DNA of 64,000 nucleotides from Sphingobacteriales bacterium (GCA_004144175.1 SEFT01000008.1:62001-126000), one strand, 5' to 3'. Counted from the first letter of the stretch, positions 39,144 to 50,545 are shown. Translations and numbers: made by a program. The notes: generated from the sequence alone by a model not told the origin.

Positions 39144-39166
39144 AAAGCAGGCATAAAGCCTGCTTT
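39144..39166. terminator. Terminator hairpin
   Basis: AAAGCAGGC-ATAAA-GCCTGCTTT. Confidence 0.75.
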
Positions 39167-39187
39167 CAATATATTAATAAGACCAGA

Positions 39188-40984
39188 TCAATCATCCAGT
39201 TTCAACACCGCCAGGAATGCTTCCTGAGGCACATCTACACTGCCTATCTGGCGCATACGTTTCTTACCTTCTTTCTGCTTCTCCAGTAGCTTGCGCTTAC
39301 GGCTGATGTCACCACCATAACACTTAGCCGTAACGTCCTTACGCATAGCCGATATGGTCTCGCGGGCTACTATCTTGGCACCAACTGCAGCCTGTATAGC
39401 AATCATAAATTGCTGGCGCGGCAGCAGTTCTTTCAGTTTTGAGCAAAGCTTACGGCCAAAGTCCTGTGCACGGCTGCGGTGTATCAGGGCGCTCAAGGCG
39501 TCTACTTTATCGCCGTTCAGCAGAATATCCATCTTGGCGATATCGCTCTCACGATAGTCAAGCGGATGGTAATCGAACGATGCATAGCCACGGGTCGACG
39601 ATTTCAGCTTATCATAAAAGTCGAATACGATCTCGGTAAGTGGCATTTCAAATATTAGCTCCACACGGGTAGGGGTCAGGTAATGCTGATTTATCAGCAG
39701 GCCACGCTTACCCAGGCACAGGCTCATGATATTGCCTATATAGTCGGGCTTGGTAATGATCTGTGCACGGATGAAAGGCTCCTCGATACGGTCGAGGCGG
39801 CTCGGGTCCGGCATTTCGCTCGGGTTATTTACAATGATTTTCTTCTCCTTATCAGCTGTGAGATAAGCGTAAAAGCTAACGTTCGGTACCGTCGTGATCA
39901 CCGTCTGGTTGAACTCGCGCTCTAACCGCTCCTGGATGATCTCCATGTGTAGCATACCCAGGAAGCCACAACGGAAACCAAAGCCTAGTGCCTGCGATGT
40001 CTCCGGCTCAAAGCTCAGCGAAGCATCGTTCAACTGTAGCTTTTCCATACAATCGCGAAGCTCTTCAAAGTCATCGGTCTCTACCGGGAAGATACCGGCA
40101 AATACCATTGGCTTTACTTCCTCAAATCCCTTTACACCTTCTGTTATTGGGTTGTTGGCAAGTGTAATGGTATCACCCACTTTTACATCTTTGGCATTTT
40201 TGATACCGGTAATGATATAGCCAACATCGCCGGTATGTACTACTTGCTTTGGAGCAAGCCCCATCTTCAGGATGCCCACTTCATCGGCATTGTAGTCATT
40301 ACCTGTATGGAAGAATTGGATTTTATCATTCTTTCTTAGCGTACCGTTGAATATGCGGTAGTAAGCTATGATACCACGGAACGAGTTGAACACACTATCG
40401 AAGATAAGCGCTTGTAAAGGAGCTTCCGGGTCACCCTTTGGTGCCGGTATGCGCTCGATGATAGCAGTCATAATATCTTCAATACCAATACCGCTTTTGC
40501 CCGATGCCAATATGATCTCCTCCGGCTTGCAGCCTATCAGGTCAACAATCTGGTCCGTCACTTCCGGTATCATGGCACCATCCATGTCTATCTTATTGAT
40601 GACAGGGACAATTTCAAGGTCGTTCTCAAGCGCCAGGTAAAGGTTAGATATAGTTTGCGCCTGAATACCCTGCGACGCATCTACCAGCAGTAGTGCGCCT
40701 TCGCAGGCAGCCAGTGCGCGGCTCACTTCATACGAAAAGTCGACGTGGCCGGGAGTGTCTATGAGGTTCAGAGTGTATTTCTGTCCCTTAAACTCATAGT
40801 CCATCTGTATGGCATGGCTCTTAATAGTAATACCCTTCTCACGTTCCAGGTCCATGTCGTCCAGTACCTGCGCCTGCATATCTCTGTCCGATATAGTCTT
40901 GGTAAACTCCAGCAATCGGTCGGCAAGTGTACTCTTACCGTGGTCGATATGGGCTATGATACAGAAATTCCGAATGTTTTGCAT
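39188..40984 (-). CDS. lepA: Elongation factor 4
   Basis: [62 protein letters not shown]-terminal [28 protein letters not shown]. Confidence 0.98.
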   Translation of the reverse strand: MQNIRNFCIIAHIDHGKSTLADRLLEFTKTISDRDMQAQVLDDMDLEREKGITIKSHAIQMDYEFKGQKYTLNLIDTPGHVDFSYEVSRALAACEGALLLVDASQGIQAQTISNLYLALENDLEIVPVINKIDMDGAMIPEVTDQIVDLIGCKPEEIILASGKSGIGIEDIMTAIIERIPAPKGDPEAPLQALIFDSVFNSFRGIIAYYRIFNGTLRKNDKIQFFHTGNDYNADEVGILKMGLAPKQVVHTGDVGYIITGIKNAKDVKVGDTITLANNPITEGVKGFEEVKPMVFAGIFPVETDDFEELRDCMEKLQLNDASLSFEPETSQALGFGFRCGFLGMLHMEIIQERLEREFNQTVITTVPNVSFYAYLTADKEKKIIVNNPSEMPDPSRLDRIEEPFIRAQIITKPDYIGNIMSLCLGKRGLLINQHYLTPTRVELIFEMPLTEIVFDFYDKLKSSTRGYASFDYHPLDYRESDIAKMDILLNGDKVDALSALIHRSRAQDFGRKLCSKLKELLPRQQFMIAIQAAVGAKIVARETISAMRKDVTAKCYGGDISRKRKLLEKQKEGKKRMRQIGSVDVPQEAFLAVLKLDD

Positions 40985-41000
40985 ATAAATAAAAGAGTTG

Positions 41001-41008
41001 CAAAGGTA
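41001..41008 (-). promoter_or_regulatory. Bacteroidota -7 element upstream of lepA
   Basis: CAAAGGTA on + = TACCTTTG on -, about 20 nt before the lepA ATG. Confidence 0.5.
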
Positions 41009-41175
41009 AGCTTTTTTAAGGCGGAAAACGTTGTGTCCTGGTAGCTTTTTAAGATATGCCGACGTTCAGCGGGCGTATGGAATAAGCGATTAACGTAGCT
41101 CTGCAATGGCATGGTTTTAATCATTTCTTACCTGAGACATTGTCTTATAAAGGACCAATTAAATTGCAACTTATT

Positions 41176-41334
41176 ATGAAAAAATATCAGTTATTAACGT
41201 TGTTTGTTTTCCTTTTGGGGCTTAGCAGCTGCGAGCTTATAGGGGACATTTTTCAGGCAGGTATGGTAGTGGGCGTGCTGGCAGTAGTGCTGGTTATAGC
41301 GCTGATACTCTTTATACTGCGAAAAATATTCTAA
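41176..41334 (+). CDS. Small putative lipoprotein/membrane protein
   Basis: MKKYQLLTLFVFLLGLSSCEL lipobox-like start, second TM VVGVLAVVLVIALILFIL. Confidence 0.6.
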   Translation: MKKYQLLTLFVFLLGLSSCELIGDIFQAGMVVGVLAVVLVIALILFILRKIF

Positions 41335-41374
41335 ACATAAAATCTACATTTCACAAACCTAAAATACAACAACT

Positions 41375-41671
41375 ATGGCTTCTAAATTTTTAGCAGGTGC
41401 ATTGCTGGGCCTTGTAGCGGGACTGCTGCTGGCACCCGATAAAGGCGAAAATACACGTGCAACCCTGGCTGATACTGCCGGTAAATGGAGAGATAAGTTT
41501 AATCACCTGACAGGTGCCAGCGAACTTGGTCTGGATGACCTGCGCGAATACCTCGACCGTAACATTGGCGGCCTTAGTAACGATGTGAAACATAGGATAC
41601 TGACGATACTCGATGAGCATACAGATAATGTATACACACCAAAATCGCATGTTGGCGACGGCATTGGTTAA
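41375..41671 (+). CDS. YtxH domain-containing protein
   Basis: FLAGALLGLVAGLLLAPDKGENTRATLADTAGKWRDK. Confidence 0.8.
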   Translation: MASKFLAGALLGLVAGLLLAPDKGENTRATLADTAGKWRDKFNHLTGASELGLDDLREYLDRNIGGLSNDVKHRILTILDEHTDNVYTPKSHVGDGIG

Positions 41672-41690
41672 TAAGCGTATTTGAATAAAT

Positions 41691-41719
41691 AAGCGGGATA
41701 GTGTCATACTATCCCGCTT
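41691..41719. terminator. Bidirectional terminator hairpin
   Basis: AAGCGGGATAGT-GTCAT-ACTATCCCGCTT. Confidence 0.85.
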
Positions 41720-41725
41720 GTTACT

Positions 41726-42199
41726 TTAGTTGATCAGTACTGCAAACTCGCCTTCCGTCAGCTTCATGTTGATGTTATTGAAGGTGCTTTGCAAGGAAAA
41801 CTCAAACCGGCCAATCACTGCTTTTTCAGTGACCTCCGTAAGTTTTACCCACCCATAACTGTCCCGGTACTCAACACCATCTTGTATAAATGTAACCTTT
41901 GAAGCACCGTTCAGTTGATAAGTTTGTGCACCCCTGAATGGTGTCAGTTCGATTGTCATCTTATTATTTCCCTCTTTGAAGAAATAGATAGCCAGGTCGC
42001 CGTTTTTCTTGCGTGTAGCATATCCGCTTGCGAGGCTCCATCCATAGGTGTCATCTCTTATAGCCGTTACAACATCTACCGCTTGCTGTGATGTCATTCC
42101 GCCGCCACCGGTATTGTTATAAAAATTACTTTTTTCGCAAGAAGAGCATAGGGCTAGTGCCGCAAAAAGATAGATAGATAGTTTTTTTAGGTTGTTCAT
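41726..42199 (-). CDS. Hypothetical lipoprotein, paralogue of the next gene
   Basis: Lipobox (LCSSC); WSLASGYA...TPFRGAQTYQLNG...TEGEFAVLIN aligns with 42225..42689. Confidence 0.65.
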   Translation of the reverse strand: MNNLKKLSIYLFAALALCSSCEKSNFYNNTGGGGMTSQQAVDVVTAIRDDTYGWSLASGYATRKKNGDLAIYFFKEGNNKMTIELTPFRGAQTYQLNGASKVTFIQDGVEYRDSYGWVKLTEVTEKAVIGRFEFSLQSTFNNINMKLTEGEFAVLIN

Positions 42200-42224
42200 A
42201 GGATGTATAGTTTGTTATACTAAG

Positions 42225-42689
42225 TTACTGCTTTGGTACCGAAAACTCGCCTTCGGTAAAAACCACGCTGGTACTTCCGGTGGTGCTTATTAGCTCACAA
42301 TTGAACCTGCCGGATACAGAACCTGGGGCATTTTCTGTTATCTGTATTTGCCCGCGTATAGAATTGTATTGTACGTTATCTTCCAGATACACGATCTTAG
42401 TAAACCCATCCAATGCATAGGTTTGCACTCCATTAAAGGGCGATACCGTAATATTGATGCTGCCGTACGACCCCGAGCAATTGATACGCATATTGGCAGT
42501 AGGCTGTAGTTCAGCATATCCGCTAGAAAGGCTCCAGTATTCACCGTTTATAAGCGCTGATATCATTGCCGGGCCGGATGGCTGCGGTGTTACACCTGTG
42601 TTATTATCGTCTTTATTACAAGATGAAAAGAAGCCTGTAGTTAATACCAGGAGCAAACTCAATAAACGCCAATATCGTATCGAAGCCAT
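42225..42689 (-). CDS. Hypothetical lipoprotein, paralogue of the previous gene
   Basis: Lipobox (FFSSC); WSLSSGYA...SPFNGVQTYALDG...TEGEFSVPKQ. Confidence 0.65.
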   Translation of the reverse strand: MASIRYWRLLSLLLVLTTGFFSSCNKDDNNTGVTPQPSGPAMISALINGEYWSLSSGYAELQPTANMRINCSGSYGSINITVSPFNGVQTYALDGFTKIVYLEDNVQYNSIRGQIQITENAPGSVSGRFNCELISTTGSTSVVFTEGEFSVPKQ

Positions 42690-42701
42690 GCTTAAAATTA
42701 C

Positions 42702-43178
42702 TTAATATTTCTGCAACATAACATTGGCCATCGCCACAACGCCCTCTTCGCGGCCTACAAAGCTAAGGTGCTCAGTGGTAGTAGCCTTAATAGATACATC
42801 ATCTGCCGACACGTGCAGCAGGTTGGCTATAGTTGTGCGCATTTGCTCTACATACGGCGCTATCTTAGGTGCTTGCAGCATCAGCGTACTATCGATGTTC
42901 ACCAGCCAGAAGCCTTTTTCGCGTACCAATGCATAGCTGCGCTTGAGCAGTATTTTGCTGTCGATGCCTTTATAAACCAGGTCTGTATCTGGGAAGTGCA
43001 TCCCTATATCGCCCAGACTAAGGGCCCCAAGCAGCGCATCGCATATAGCATGCAGCAGTACATCGGCATCCGAATGGCCTACTGCACCTTTGGTATGAGG
43101 TATCTTTATGCCGCCCAGCCACAAATCTCTTCCTTCCTCCAGCCTGTGAAAATCTATTCCTTGTCCTATTCTGTACAT
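42702..43178 (-). CDS. ispF: 2-C-methyl-D-erythritol 2,4-cyclodiphosphate synthase
   Basis: RIGQGIDFHRLEEGRDLWLGGIKIPHTKGAVGHSDADVLLHAICDALLGA. Confidence 0.97.
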   Translation of the reverse strand: MYRIGQGIDFHRLEEGRDLWLGGIKIPHTKGAVGHSDADVLLHAICDALLGALSLGDIGMHFPDTDLVYKGIDSKILLKRSYALVREKGFWLVNIDSTLMLQAPKIAPYVEQMRTTIANLLHVSADDVSIKATTTEHLSFVGREEGVVAMANVMLQKY

Positions 43179-43206
43179 AATAGTGTGTTTACCAAATGAA
43201 TATAGT

Positions 43207-43244
43207 AAAAATAGCGTCATGGCAGTAAACCATGACGCTATTTT
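43207..43244. terminator. Terminator-like hairpin
   Basis: AAAATAGCGTCATGG-CAGTAAA-CCATGACGCTATTTT. Confidence 0.75.
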
Positions 43245-43262
43245 GTTTTTAAGAAAGTTGTA

Positions 43263-44924
43263 TTACCAGATATTCAGTCCGTGCTCTTCGCCTGTTTCTT
43301 CTGCCAGGTCGTAGCCGGCATCTGTATGGCGAAGCACGCCCATTGCAGGATCATTATACAGTACACGGCGCAGGCGCTCATCAGCTTCGGCAGTGCCGTC
43401 TGCAACAATGACCATACCTGCGTGCAGCGAGTAGCCCATACCTACGCCACCACCATGATGGAACGATACCCAGCTAGCCCCGCCTGCGGTGTTGATGAGC
43501 GCATTCAGTATCGGCCAGTCGGCAACTGCATCGCTGCCATCTTTCATCGCTTCCGTTTCACGGTTAGGCGACGCTACAGAGCCGCAGTCGAGGTGGTCGC
43601 GGCCTATCACGATCGGCGCTTTTACTTTTCCTTCCCTTACAAGTTGATTGAACAGCAGCCCCGCTTTTTCACGCTCACCCATGCCCAGCCAGCAGATACG
43701 TGCCGGTAGCCCCTGGAATGCGATCTTTTCTTTCGCCATAGTCAGCCAGCGTTGAAGGCCTTTGTTCTCCGGGAATAGCTCCATAAGCGCCTTATCTGTT
43801 ACCGCAATATCCTCAGGATCGCCACTCAAGGCTACCCAACGGAATGGACCTTTACCCTCGCAGAACAGCGGACGGATATACGCAGGCACGAAGCCCGGGA
43901 AGTCAAATGCGTTCTTCACACCGCGCTTGTCATGCGCCTGTCCGCGCAGATTGTTACCGTAGTCGAAGGTAATAGCGCCCAGCTTCTGTAGCTCCAACAT
44001 CTGGCGTACTTGTTTTGCCATCGTATCCAGCGAGCGGCTTTGATATTCTTCAGGGTTGCTGCTGCGCAGTGCATTTGCCTCAGCCACGCTTAGTCCTTCA
44101 GGAAAGTAGCCGATCAGTTCATCGTGTGCCGATGTCTGGTCGGTAAGGGTATCTGGTATGATGTTGCGGTCTATCAGGCGTTGCAGCAGATCTACCACGT
44201 TGCAGCATACACCTATCGATATCGCTTCTTTATTTTCTTTAGCTTTTAATGACCAATGGATGGCTTCATCTATATCGCTGGTCCATTTATCGAGGTAGCG
44301 GGTTTCAATACGCTTCTTAATGCGCCATTCTTCCATTTCAGCAGCAAGGCATACACCTTCGTTCATGGTGATGGCCAGCGGCTGAGCACCACCCATACCG
44401 CCAAGACCAGCGGTAACGTTCAGAGTGCCCTTCAGCGAGCCATTATAATGCTGATTAGCCAGCGACAGGTAAGTCTCATAAGTACCTTGTACGATACCTT
44501 GTGTGCCGATGTATATCCAGCTACCGGCGGTCATCTGGCCGTACATCATCAGGCCTTTGGCTTCCAACTCGCGGAAGTGTTCCCAGGTGGCCCAGCGGCC
44601 TACCAAGTTCGAGTTGGCGATGATAACGCGCGGTGCATCTTTATGCGAACGCAATACACCCACAGGCTTGCCCGACTGTACCAGCAGTGTTTCGTCCTCG
44701 TTCAGGTCTTTCAGGCACTCCAGTATTTTGTCGAAGCTTTTCCAGTCGCGGGCAGCTTTACCAATACCACCGTACACAACAAGGTCCTCAGGGCGTTCCG
44801 CCACCTCGGGGTCCAGGTTGTTCTGTATCATACGGAAGGCAGCTTCTGCTACCCAGTTCTTACAATTCAGTTCGCTGCCACGTGGCGAGCGTATAATGCG
44901 ATGTGTTGCTTCGATGCCTGACAT
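43263..44924 (-). CDS. hutU: Urocanate hydratase
   Basis: [98 protein letters not shown]. Confidence 0.98.
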   Translation of the reverse strand: MSGIEATHRIIRSPRGSELNCKNWVAEAAFRMIQNNLDPEVAERPEDLVVYGGIGKAARDWKSFDKILECLKDLNEDETLLVQSGKPVGVLRSHKDAPRVIIANSNLVGRWATWEHFRELEAKGLMMYGQMTAGSWIYIGTQGIVQGTYETYLSLANQHYNGSLKGTLNVTAGLGGMGGAQPLAITMNEGVCLAAEMEEWRIKKRIETRYLDKWTSDIDEAIHWSLKAKENKEAISIGVCCNVVDLLQRLIDRNIIPDTLTDQTSAHDELIGYFPEGLSVAEANALRSSNPEEYQSRSLDTMAKQVRQMLELQKLGAITFDYGNNLRGQAHDKRGVKNAFDFPGFVPAYIRPLFCEGKGPFRWVALSGDPEDIAVTDKALMELFPENKGLQRWLTMAKEKIAFQGLPARICWLGMGEREKAGLLFNQLVREGKVKAPIVIGRDHLDCGSVASPNRETEAMKDGSDAVADWPILNALINTAGGASWVSFHHGGGVGMGYSLHAGMVIVADGTAEADERLRRVLYNDPAMGVLRHTDAGYDLAEETGEEHGLNIW

Positions 44925-44968
44925 ATTAAGTCAAAAGTTAAAAGTCAAAAGATTAAAGTGTGTGGTGA

Positions 44969-45922
44969 TTAAAGGGTTCCTATCTGATCAGGAATCGGTG
45001 GCAAATGATCCAGTTCTGCGTTCAGTTTTGCGATCATCTCTGCTTCGCTCACATCCTCTTTCACAAATTTCTTCCCGGTAACATGCTCGTACAGCTCTAT
45101 GTACCGTTCAGAGATGCGGCTTACTACCTCGTCGGTCATTTCGGGAACTTGTTGCCCATCCTTACCCTGGAAACCGTTTTCCATAAGCCATTCGCGAACG
45201 AACTCTTTAGATAATTGCTTCTGTGGCTCGCCTGCCTTTTGGCGCTCTTCAAATCCATCGAGGTAGAAGTAGCGTGAAGAATCCGGTGTATGTATCTCGT
45301 CTATCAGGTAAATGGTGTCACCTATTTTTCCAAATTCGTATTTGGTGTCTACCAGTATCAACCCGCGCTCATTGGCCATCTTACGTCCGCGCTCAAATAC
45401 GGCAAGTGTCAGTTGCTCCAGTTGCTCGTATTCTTTCTCCGGTACTATCCCTTTTTTTATGATCTCTTCGCGCGATATGTCTTCATCATGCCCCTCGTGC
45501 GCTTTGGTCGTTGGCGTGATGATCGGCTGCTCGAACGGATCATTTTCCCTCATGCCTTCCGGCAGCGCTACGCCGCAAAGCTCGCGTTTGCCGCTTTTGT
45601 AAGTACGCCATGCGTGGCCGGTAAGGTTGCCTCGTACTACCATCTCTACGGGGTAGGTCTCGCATTTATAGCCTATGGCAGCATTTGGCAGTGGCACTTT
45701 TATCAGCCAGTTAGGTACTATGTCCTTAGTAGCTTCGAGGAACTGCGCAGCGATCTGGTTCAGCACCTGCCCCTTATAAGGTATAGGGCGGGGGAGCACC
45801 ACATCGAAGGCCGATATACGGTCGCTTACTACCATTACCATGTACTTGTCTGCAATGGTGTATACATCCCGTACCTTACCCTTGTAAAAATTAGTCTGAT
45901 GTGGAAGCTGTAGTTGCTGCAT
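44969..45922 (-). CDS. purC: Phosphoribosylaminoimidazolesuccinocarboxamide synthase
   Basis: [64 protein letters not shown]. Confidence 0.97.
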   Translation of the reverse strand: MQQLQLPHQTNFYKGKVRDVYTIADKYMVMVVSDRISAFDVVLPRPIPYKGQVLNQIAAQFLEATKDIVPNWLIKVPLPNAAIGYKCETYPVEMVVRGNLTGHAWRTYKSGKRELCGVALPEGMRENDPFEQPIITPTTKAHEGHDEDISREEIIKKGIVPEKEYEQLEQLTLAVFERGRKMANERGLILVDTKYEFGKIGDTIYLIDEIHTPDSSRYFYLDGFEERQKAGEPQKQLSKEFVREWLMENGFQGKDGQQVPEMTDEVVSRISERYIELYEHVTGKKFVKEDVSEAEMIAKLNAELDHLPPIPDQIGTL

Positions 45923-45979
45923 AGTATCTTATTATCGGCCCGACCGCTTCGGCGGCTAGCCGGGGCAAAATTAAAAAAG

Positions 45980-46004
45980 AATTGCCTCCTTTTGGGAGGC
46001 AATT
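45980..46004. terminator. Terminator hairpin
   Basis: AATTGCCTCC/GGAGGCAATT. Confidence 0.75.
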
Positions 46005-46026
46005 TCGGGCTATGATTAAGATTTTT

Positions 46027-47100
46027 TTATAATCTCGATTTAACGCTGGCAATTGCCTGTATGCGTTTTTCGGCCATGTGCATGGCAGCCAGCTGGGTAT
46101 GCACCTTTTCTTTTTCAGAAGTAGCATAGATTTCCAGTGTGCGCTCGTATATTTTTTCTACGTTGCTCATCACGCGTTCGCGGTTGTAGCCTTCCAGCTC
46201 AGCGCTCACGTTTACCAGTCCGCCTGCATTTATGAGGAAGTCCGGTGCGTAGAGTATGCCTTTTTCTATCAACATAGGTCCGTGTACGGTTTCATCAGCA
46301 AGTTGGTTGTTGGCCGCACCTGCTATGATCGCGCATTTCATTTTTGAGATGCTCTCTGAATTAACGGTAGCACCCAATGCGCATGGAGCATAAATATCCA
46401 TTTCCATATCGAATATCTTGCTGCCTCCTACTACCTCTACTGCACGGTATTTTTCCAGCGTCTCTTTTATCTTCGTTTCGTTGATGTCAGAGATATACAC
46501 TTTAGCTCCTTCTTCTACCAGGTGGCCTACCAGGTATTGGCCCACATGGCCCACGCCCTGTACCAGCACTTTCTTACCCGAAAGGTTGTCGCTACCCCAC
46601 ATTTTCTTTGCAGATGCCTTCATACCCATGAACACACCATAAGCTGTAAATGGCGAGGGGTCGCCGCTACCGCCCATATACTCAGGAACACCGGTTACGA
46701 AGTCTGTCTCCAGCGAAATATATTCCATATCGCGCGCTGAAGTATTTACGTCTTCAGCGGTAATGTATTTACCATTCAGACTGTTAACGAACTTACCGTA
46801 GCGGCGCCACAGGCCTTCCGATTTGATATCTGCAGCATTGCCGATGATCACTGCTTTACCGCCGCCCAGGTTAAGGCCGCTGATAGCTGCTTTGTAAGTC
46901 ATGCCGCGGCTCAGGCGCAGGGAGTCGATCACTGCTTCCTCGTGGCTGTTATAGTTCCACAGGCGCGTACCACCGAGGGCCGGACCAAGGGTAGTATTAT
47001 GAATAGCGATGATCGCATTCAGTCCTGAATATGGGTCGTGGCAGAATACGAGCTGTTCGTGGCCCATTTGCTGCATATGCTCAAATACAGATTGCTGCAT
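46027..47100 (-). CDS. Leucine/phenylalanine/valine (Leu-type) dehydrogenase
   Basis: LGPALGGTRLWNY, SRGMTYKAAISGLNLGGGKAVIIG, VLVQGVGHVGQYLVGHLVEEGAKVYISDI. Confidence 0.92.
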   Translation of the reverse strand: MQQSVFEHMQQMGHEQLVFCHDPYSGLNAIIAIHNTTLGPALGGTRLWNYNSHEEAVIDSLRLSRGMTYKAAISGLNLGGGKAVIIGNAADIKSEGLWRRYGKFVNSLNGKYITAEDVNTSARDMEYISLETDFVTGVPEYMGGSGDPSPFTAYGVFMGMKASAKKMWGSDNLSGKKVLVQGVGHVGQYLVGHLVEEGAKVYISDINETKIKETLEKYRAVEVVGGSKIFDMEMDIYAPCALGATVNSESISKMKCAIIAGAANNQLADETVHGPMLIEKGILYAPDFLINAGGLVNVSAELEGYNRERVMSNVEKIYERTLEIYATSEKEKVHTQLAAMHMAEKRIQAIASVKSRL

Positions 47101-47180
47101 AAGAATTTCTAATTTGGCTGCAAACCTAAGCCTTTATTTGCCAAATTAATAACGGAGATATATTATTTGCATATAGCTCA

Positions 47181-47819
47181 CTACTTCCATTTTAGCACCT
47201 GTGTTTCGGCTATTACGTAGATGTGTTTATGTTCCGAAGGTTCCAGTACAAGATTACCGGTGAACTGACCAAAAGCGGGAAGTATAAACCGGTGCGTGTC
47301 CTCGCAAAAGCAGTTCAGCTTAATAGCGGTATGCCCCCGCCTCGAGATGCGGATGGCCGGATGCAGGTGACCATGTATGCAAAAGGTATCGCAGTCCTCA
47401 GGTGCATCATGTGCTATGTAGTAGGGGCCTATATGCAGGCCGTCGGTATGGAGCTCCATATTCCAGTCCAGGTACTTTTCCTTCGGTAGTATATCGTGGT
47501 TGCCGGTCACAAAGTCGATATGCAGCGACGCATGCCCGCTACGCCAGTGGGTGAATGCTTCGACCTCATTATTATGCTTGCTATGGAAAAGATCCCCTGC
47601 AATGATCAGCCGTTCTACCTGGTTGTTGTATATCAGGTTGGCCAACCGGGTCTCGTCTTGCTGTTGCGCATTCATGGGTATAGCTATACCGTTCTTACGG
47701 AAGTGAGCGCCCTTTCCCCAGTGTAAGTCCGAAACAATAAGTGTTTTTTGAGATGGCCATAATAAGGCCCTTTCTGCCAGCAGTTTTACCTGCTCTCCCT
47801 GCAATACAATATCGAGCAT
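47181..47819 (-). CDS. pdeM: Ligase-associated DNA damage response endonuclease PdeM-like metallophosphoesterase
   Basis: LIVSDLHWGKGAHFRKNGIAIP, AGDLFHSKHN, VTGNHDILP, CIHGHLHPAIRI. Confidence 0.85.
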   Translation of the reverse strand: MLDIVLQGEQVKLLAERALLWPSQKTLIVSDLHWGKGAHFRKNGIAIPMNAQQQDETRLANLIYNNQVERLIIAGDLFHSKHNNEVEAFTHWRSGHASLHIDFVTGNHDILPKEKYLDWNMELHTDGLHIGPYYIAHDAPEDCDTFCIHGHLHPAIRISRRGHTAIKLNCFCEDTHRFILPAFGQFTGNLVLEPSEHKHIYVIAETQVLKWK

Positions 47820-47878
47820 AGCACTATTGCAAAGTTACGAAAGCTGCACGTTTTTCATGCAGCTTTCGCAGGCAATTG

Positions 47879-48691
47879 CTACTGCAGTACGAAGCGTATT
47901 GGCAATGTATAAAATACCTTTACTGCACGGCCATTTTGTTTGCCGGGTTTCCACTTCGGCATACTGCGCACTACACGCAGCGCTTCGTCATTGCACCCGC
48001 CGCCGATGCCACGTATTACTTTTGCATCAGTAACGCTGCCATCTTCATTCACTACAAATTGTATGACCACACTTCCTTCAATACCGCTTTCCCTGGCAGC
48101 ATGAGGATAGTTCAGGCTGCGCTGCATAAATGCACTGATGTCTCCGTTGAATTGTGGCATTTCTTCTGCCCACTTCACCGGTGCAGGTGGCGGTGTAGCC
48201 GGGAGGGTGGGGATAGTTTCAGAGCCGGGTCCTATGCCGGTTTGGTTAGGCGTTGTAGCAGTTGCTGTACCATTAGCGTCCCCTTTTGCGTCCACCGGTC
48301 CGGGATCTTTACCGTTTAGATCGTCCATTGTTTTGGGTGGGTCGGTTACAAGGCTGTTATCTACTATTTTGGGTATAGTATAAGAAACGGTAGGCTTTAC
48401 GGCTGGTTGTGTAGTTGCGGGCTTAGGTGGTTCAATCTTTACAGGCTCAATGATTGGACAGATCGTTATCGTAACTGGTTTGTTTATAGCTATAGGCACC
48501 ACAAGGTCCGCATGTTTCTTAGGCCATAGCGCATAAGAGCAAAGCAGGGTACAAAGCAGCGCAACAGATAGTCCTGCTTTCTTCATGCGCAGGTGGTAAT
48601 TCTTCCTCAGTTCGTAGCCTCCGTATTGCTTGTTGCGGTTGTCAAAGACGATGTCGAGATAGTCAGCATGGGCAAGTGTTTGAAGTTCCAT
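47879..48691 (-). CDS. tonB: Energy transducer TonB
   Basis: N-terminal TM, Pro-rich linker, C-terminal YPHAARESGIEGSVVIQFVVNEDGSVTDAKVIRGIGGGCNDEALRVVRSMPKWKPGKQNGRAVKV. Confidence 0.93.
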   Translation of the reverse strand: MELQTLAHADYLDIVFDNRNKQYGGYELRKNYHLRMKKAGLSVALLCTLLCSYALWPKKHADLVVPIAINKPVTITICPIIEPVKIEPPKPATTQPAVKPTVSYTIPKIVDNSLVTDPPKTMDDLNGKDPGPVDAKGDANGTATATTPNQTGIGPGSETIPTLPATPPPAPVKWAEEMPQFNGDISAFMQRSLNYPHAARESGIEGSVVIQFVVNEDGSVTDAKVIRGIGGGCNDEALRVVRSMPKWKPGKQNGRAVKVFYTLPIRFVLQ

Positions 48692-48740
48692 AGTAGTGCG
48701 TTTATTAGATAGAAACGTTGAGTGGTTCTTTCCACAAATA

Positions 48741-49265
48741 CTATTGTAATCTTTTTGTCACCCATTGTTGTTCTTCATCGGTCAGGTCGGCTATAGCGTA
48801 GTAGGGTATCGCATTAATAGTCATCTCATCGAGTATGCTAATTACATCTTCGTACTTGCTGTGGTCATCAGGCTTGATGATGACGTGAAGTTTCCTTGCT
48901 TCTTCTGTACGTTCAGCAGTGGTTGTGTTTAACACTTTCTGCTTATTTAGTATCGTGTTTCTTAGTTCTGCTAATGATAGCTTGCGAAGATCTGTCTCAC
49001 TCTTTGCTGTTCCCTCGTAATAAAAGAACCGGTGTGCATCTGACGGAATAATGGTAACAGTTGCGCTCTCTATGAAAGCTGTTGTGGTACCGGGTGGCGG
49101 TGGATTGAAGGGCATATTGATGTCCATCATCTTAGATTCTGTCATGGTGGTGGTGTACATGAAGAAGGTAATGAGGAGAAAGCCCAGGTCAACCATAGGT
49201 GTGAGATCGATACGCGGCGCTGCAAGCCTGCCTTTTCTGCCGGAGGATAGTTGTATGTCTGCCAT
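48741..49265 (-). CDS. exbD: Biopolymer transporter ExbD
   Basis: RIDLTPMVDLGFLLITFFMYTTTMTESKMMDINMP. Confidence 0.92.
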   Translation of the reverse strand: MADIQLSSGRKGRLAAPRIDLTPMVDLGFLLITFFMYTTTMTESKMMDINMPFNPPPPGTTTAFIESATVTIIPSDAHRFFYYEGTAKSETDLRKLSLAELRNTILNKQKVLNTTTAERTEEARKLHVIIKPDDHSKYEDVISILDEMTINAIPYYAIADLTDEEQQWVTKRLQ

Positions 49266-49349
49266 AACAATAGGTTTATTACTAAGACTATTGCCGTGCA
49301 GATTTCCATAAAAGCAAACCACCCTGCTTTAGCAGGGCGGTTAAACTAT

Positions 49350-50438
49350 CTAGCTGTTAGGCTGATGTATCTTTATGTTCGCGAACCGTTCTTGTTTCCA
49401 TTGGTCGCGGTGCTTGCGTAATGGGTGGTCTTTCGATTTGTTGAAGATCATCATGCCGTTCTCGCGGCCTGCACGGCGCTCTCTTTGTTCTTCGGCCGAC
49501 AGGTTCTTTTCTTCGTTACATACTATGCTGCAACAACCTTGCAATTCGGCAGCACAAGACTCACATTGTATGAACAGCAGGTGACAACCATCGTTCTTGC
49601 AGTTGGTGTGCGTATCGCAGGGCTTTCCGCATACATGGCATTGGGCTATAATGTCGTCGGTAATGCGCTCGCCCAGGCGCTCGTCAAATACAAAGTTCTT
49701 ACCGATAAATTTCAACGGCAGTTCCTGCTCTTTAGCCTTGCGTGCATATTCTATAATGCCGCCCTCTAGTTGGAAGATATTAGTAAAGCCATTGTGCAGC
49801 ATATATGCACTGGCTTTCTCGCAGCGGATGCCGCCCGTGCAGTACATGATGATGTTTTTATCCTTCTGGTCTTTCAACATCTCCACTGCCATAGGCAACT
49901 GATCGCGGAAGGTATCGGAAGGCACTTCTATTGCATTCTGAAAATGGCCCACTTCATATTCGTAGTGGTTGCGCATGTCCACAATGATGGTATCCGGGTT
50001 ATCGGCCAGCTCATTGAATTCTTTAGCCTTCAGATGCGTACCCATTTTCGAAGGGTCGAAGGTAGGGTCATCTATACCATCGGCTACTATCTTGGGCCTT
50101 ACTTTCATACGCAGTACCCAGAAAGACTTTCCATCATCATCCACAGCAATGTTCATACGAATGCCGTTCAGTGCATCATCGGCAGCATAGAGGGCATCGC
50201 GGAATGCCTCGAAATTGCTATCCGGTACACTTATTTGCCCGTTGATGCCTTCCTGTGCAATGTAGATGCGGCCGAAGACCTTTAGCTCGTAGAATTTAAT
50301 GTACAGCTCATCGCGAAACTTCTGCGTGTCGGCAATGTTGAAGTACTTATAAAAGGAAACTGTTTTGCGGTGCTCTGTCTCAGCAAGCATACGCGCCTTC
50401 AGTTCCTCGTTCGAGATGCGGTTGTGTAACACTGGCAT
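49350..50438 (-). CDS. trhO: Oxygen-dependent tRNA uridine(34) hydroxylase TrhO (rhodanese family)
   Basis: [53 protein letters not shown]-terminal Cys-rich region; start set at MPVLHNRIS. Confidence 0.93.
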   Translation of the reverse strand: MPVLHNRISNEELKARMLAETEHRKTVSFYKYFNIADTQKFRDELYIKFYELKVFGRIYIAQEGINGQISVPDSNFEAFRDALYAADDALNGIRMNIAVDDDGKSFWVLRMKVRPKIVADGIDDPTFDPSKMGTHLKAKEFNELADNPDTIIVDMRNHYEYEVGHFQNAIEVPSDTFRDQLPMAVEMLKDQKDKNIIMYCTGGIRCEKASAYMLHNGFTNIFQLEGGIIEYARKAKEQELPLKFIGKNFVFDERLGERITDDIIAQCHVCGKPCDTHTNCKNDGCHLLFIQCESCAAELQGCCSIVCNEEKNLSAEEQRERRAGRENGMMIFNKSKDHPLRKHRDQWKQERFANIKIHQPNS

Positions 50439-50545
50439 GGTGTACCTTCCTTTTCTTTTATGAGGTAAAGACAATAAATAAATACGGGCGCAAAGATACA
50501 AAAACGCCTCTATCAACGGTGATTTGGAGCTGTGCAAAAGTGCGA

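Noticed and set aside
45290-45913. 207-aa ORF antisense to purC
   Set aside because: Overlaps an unambiguous purC; no recognisable motif.
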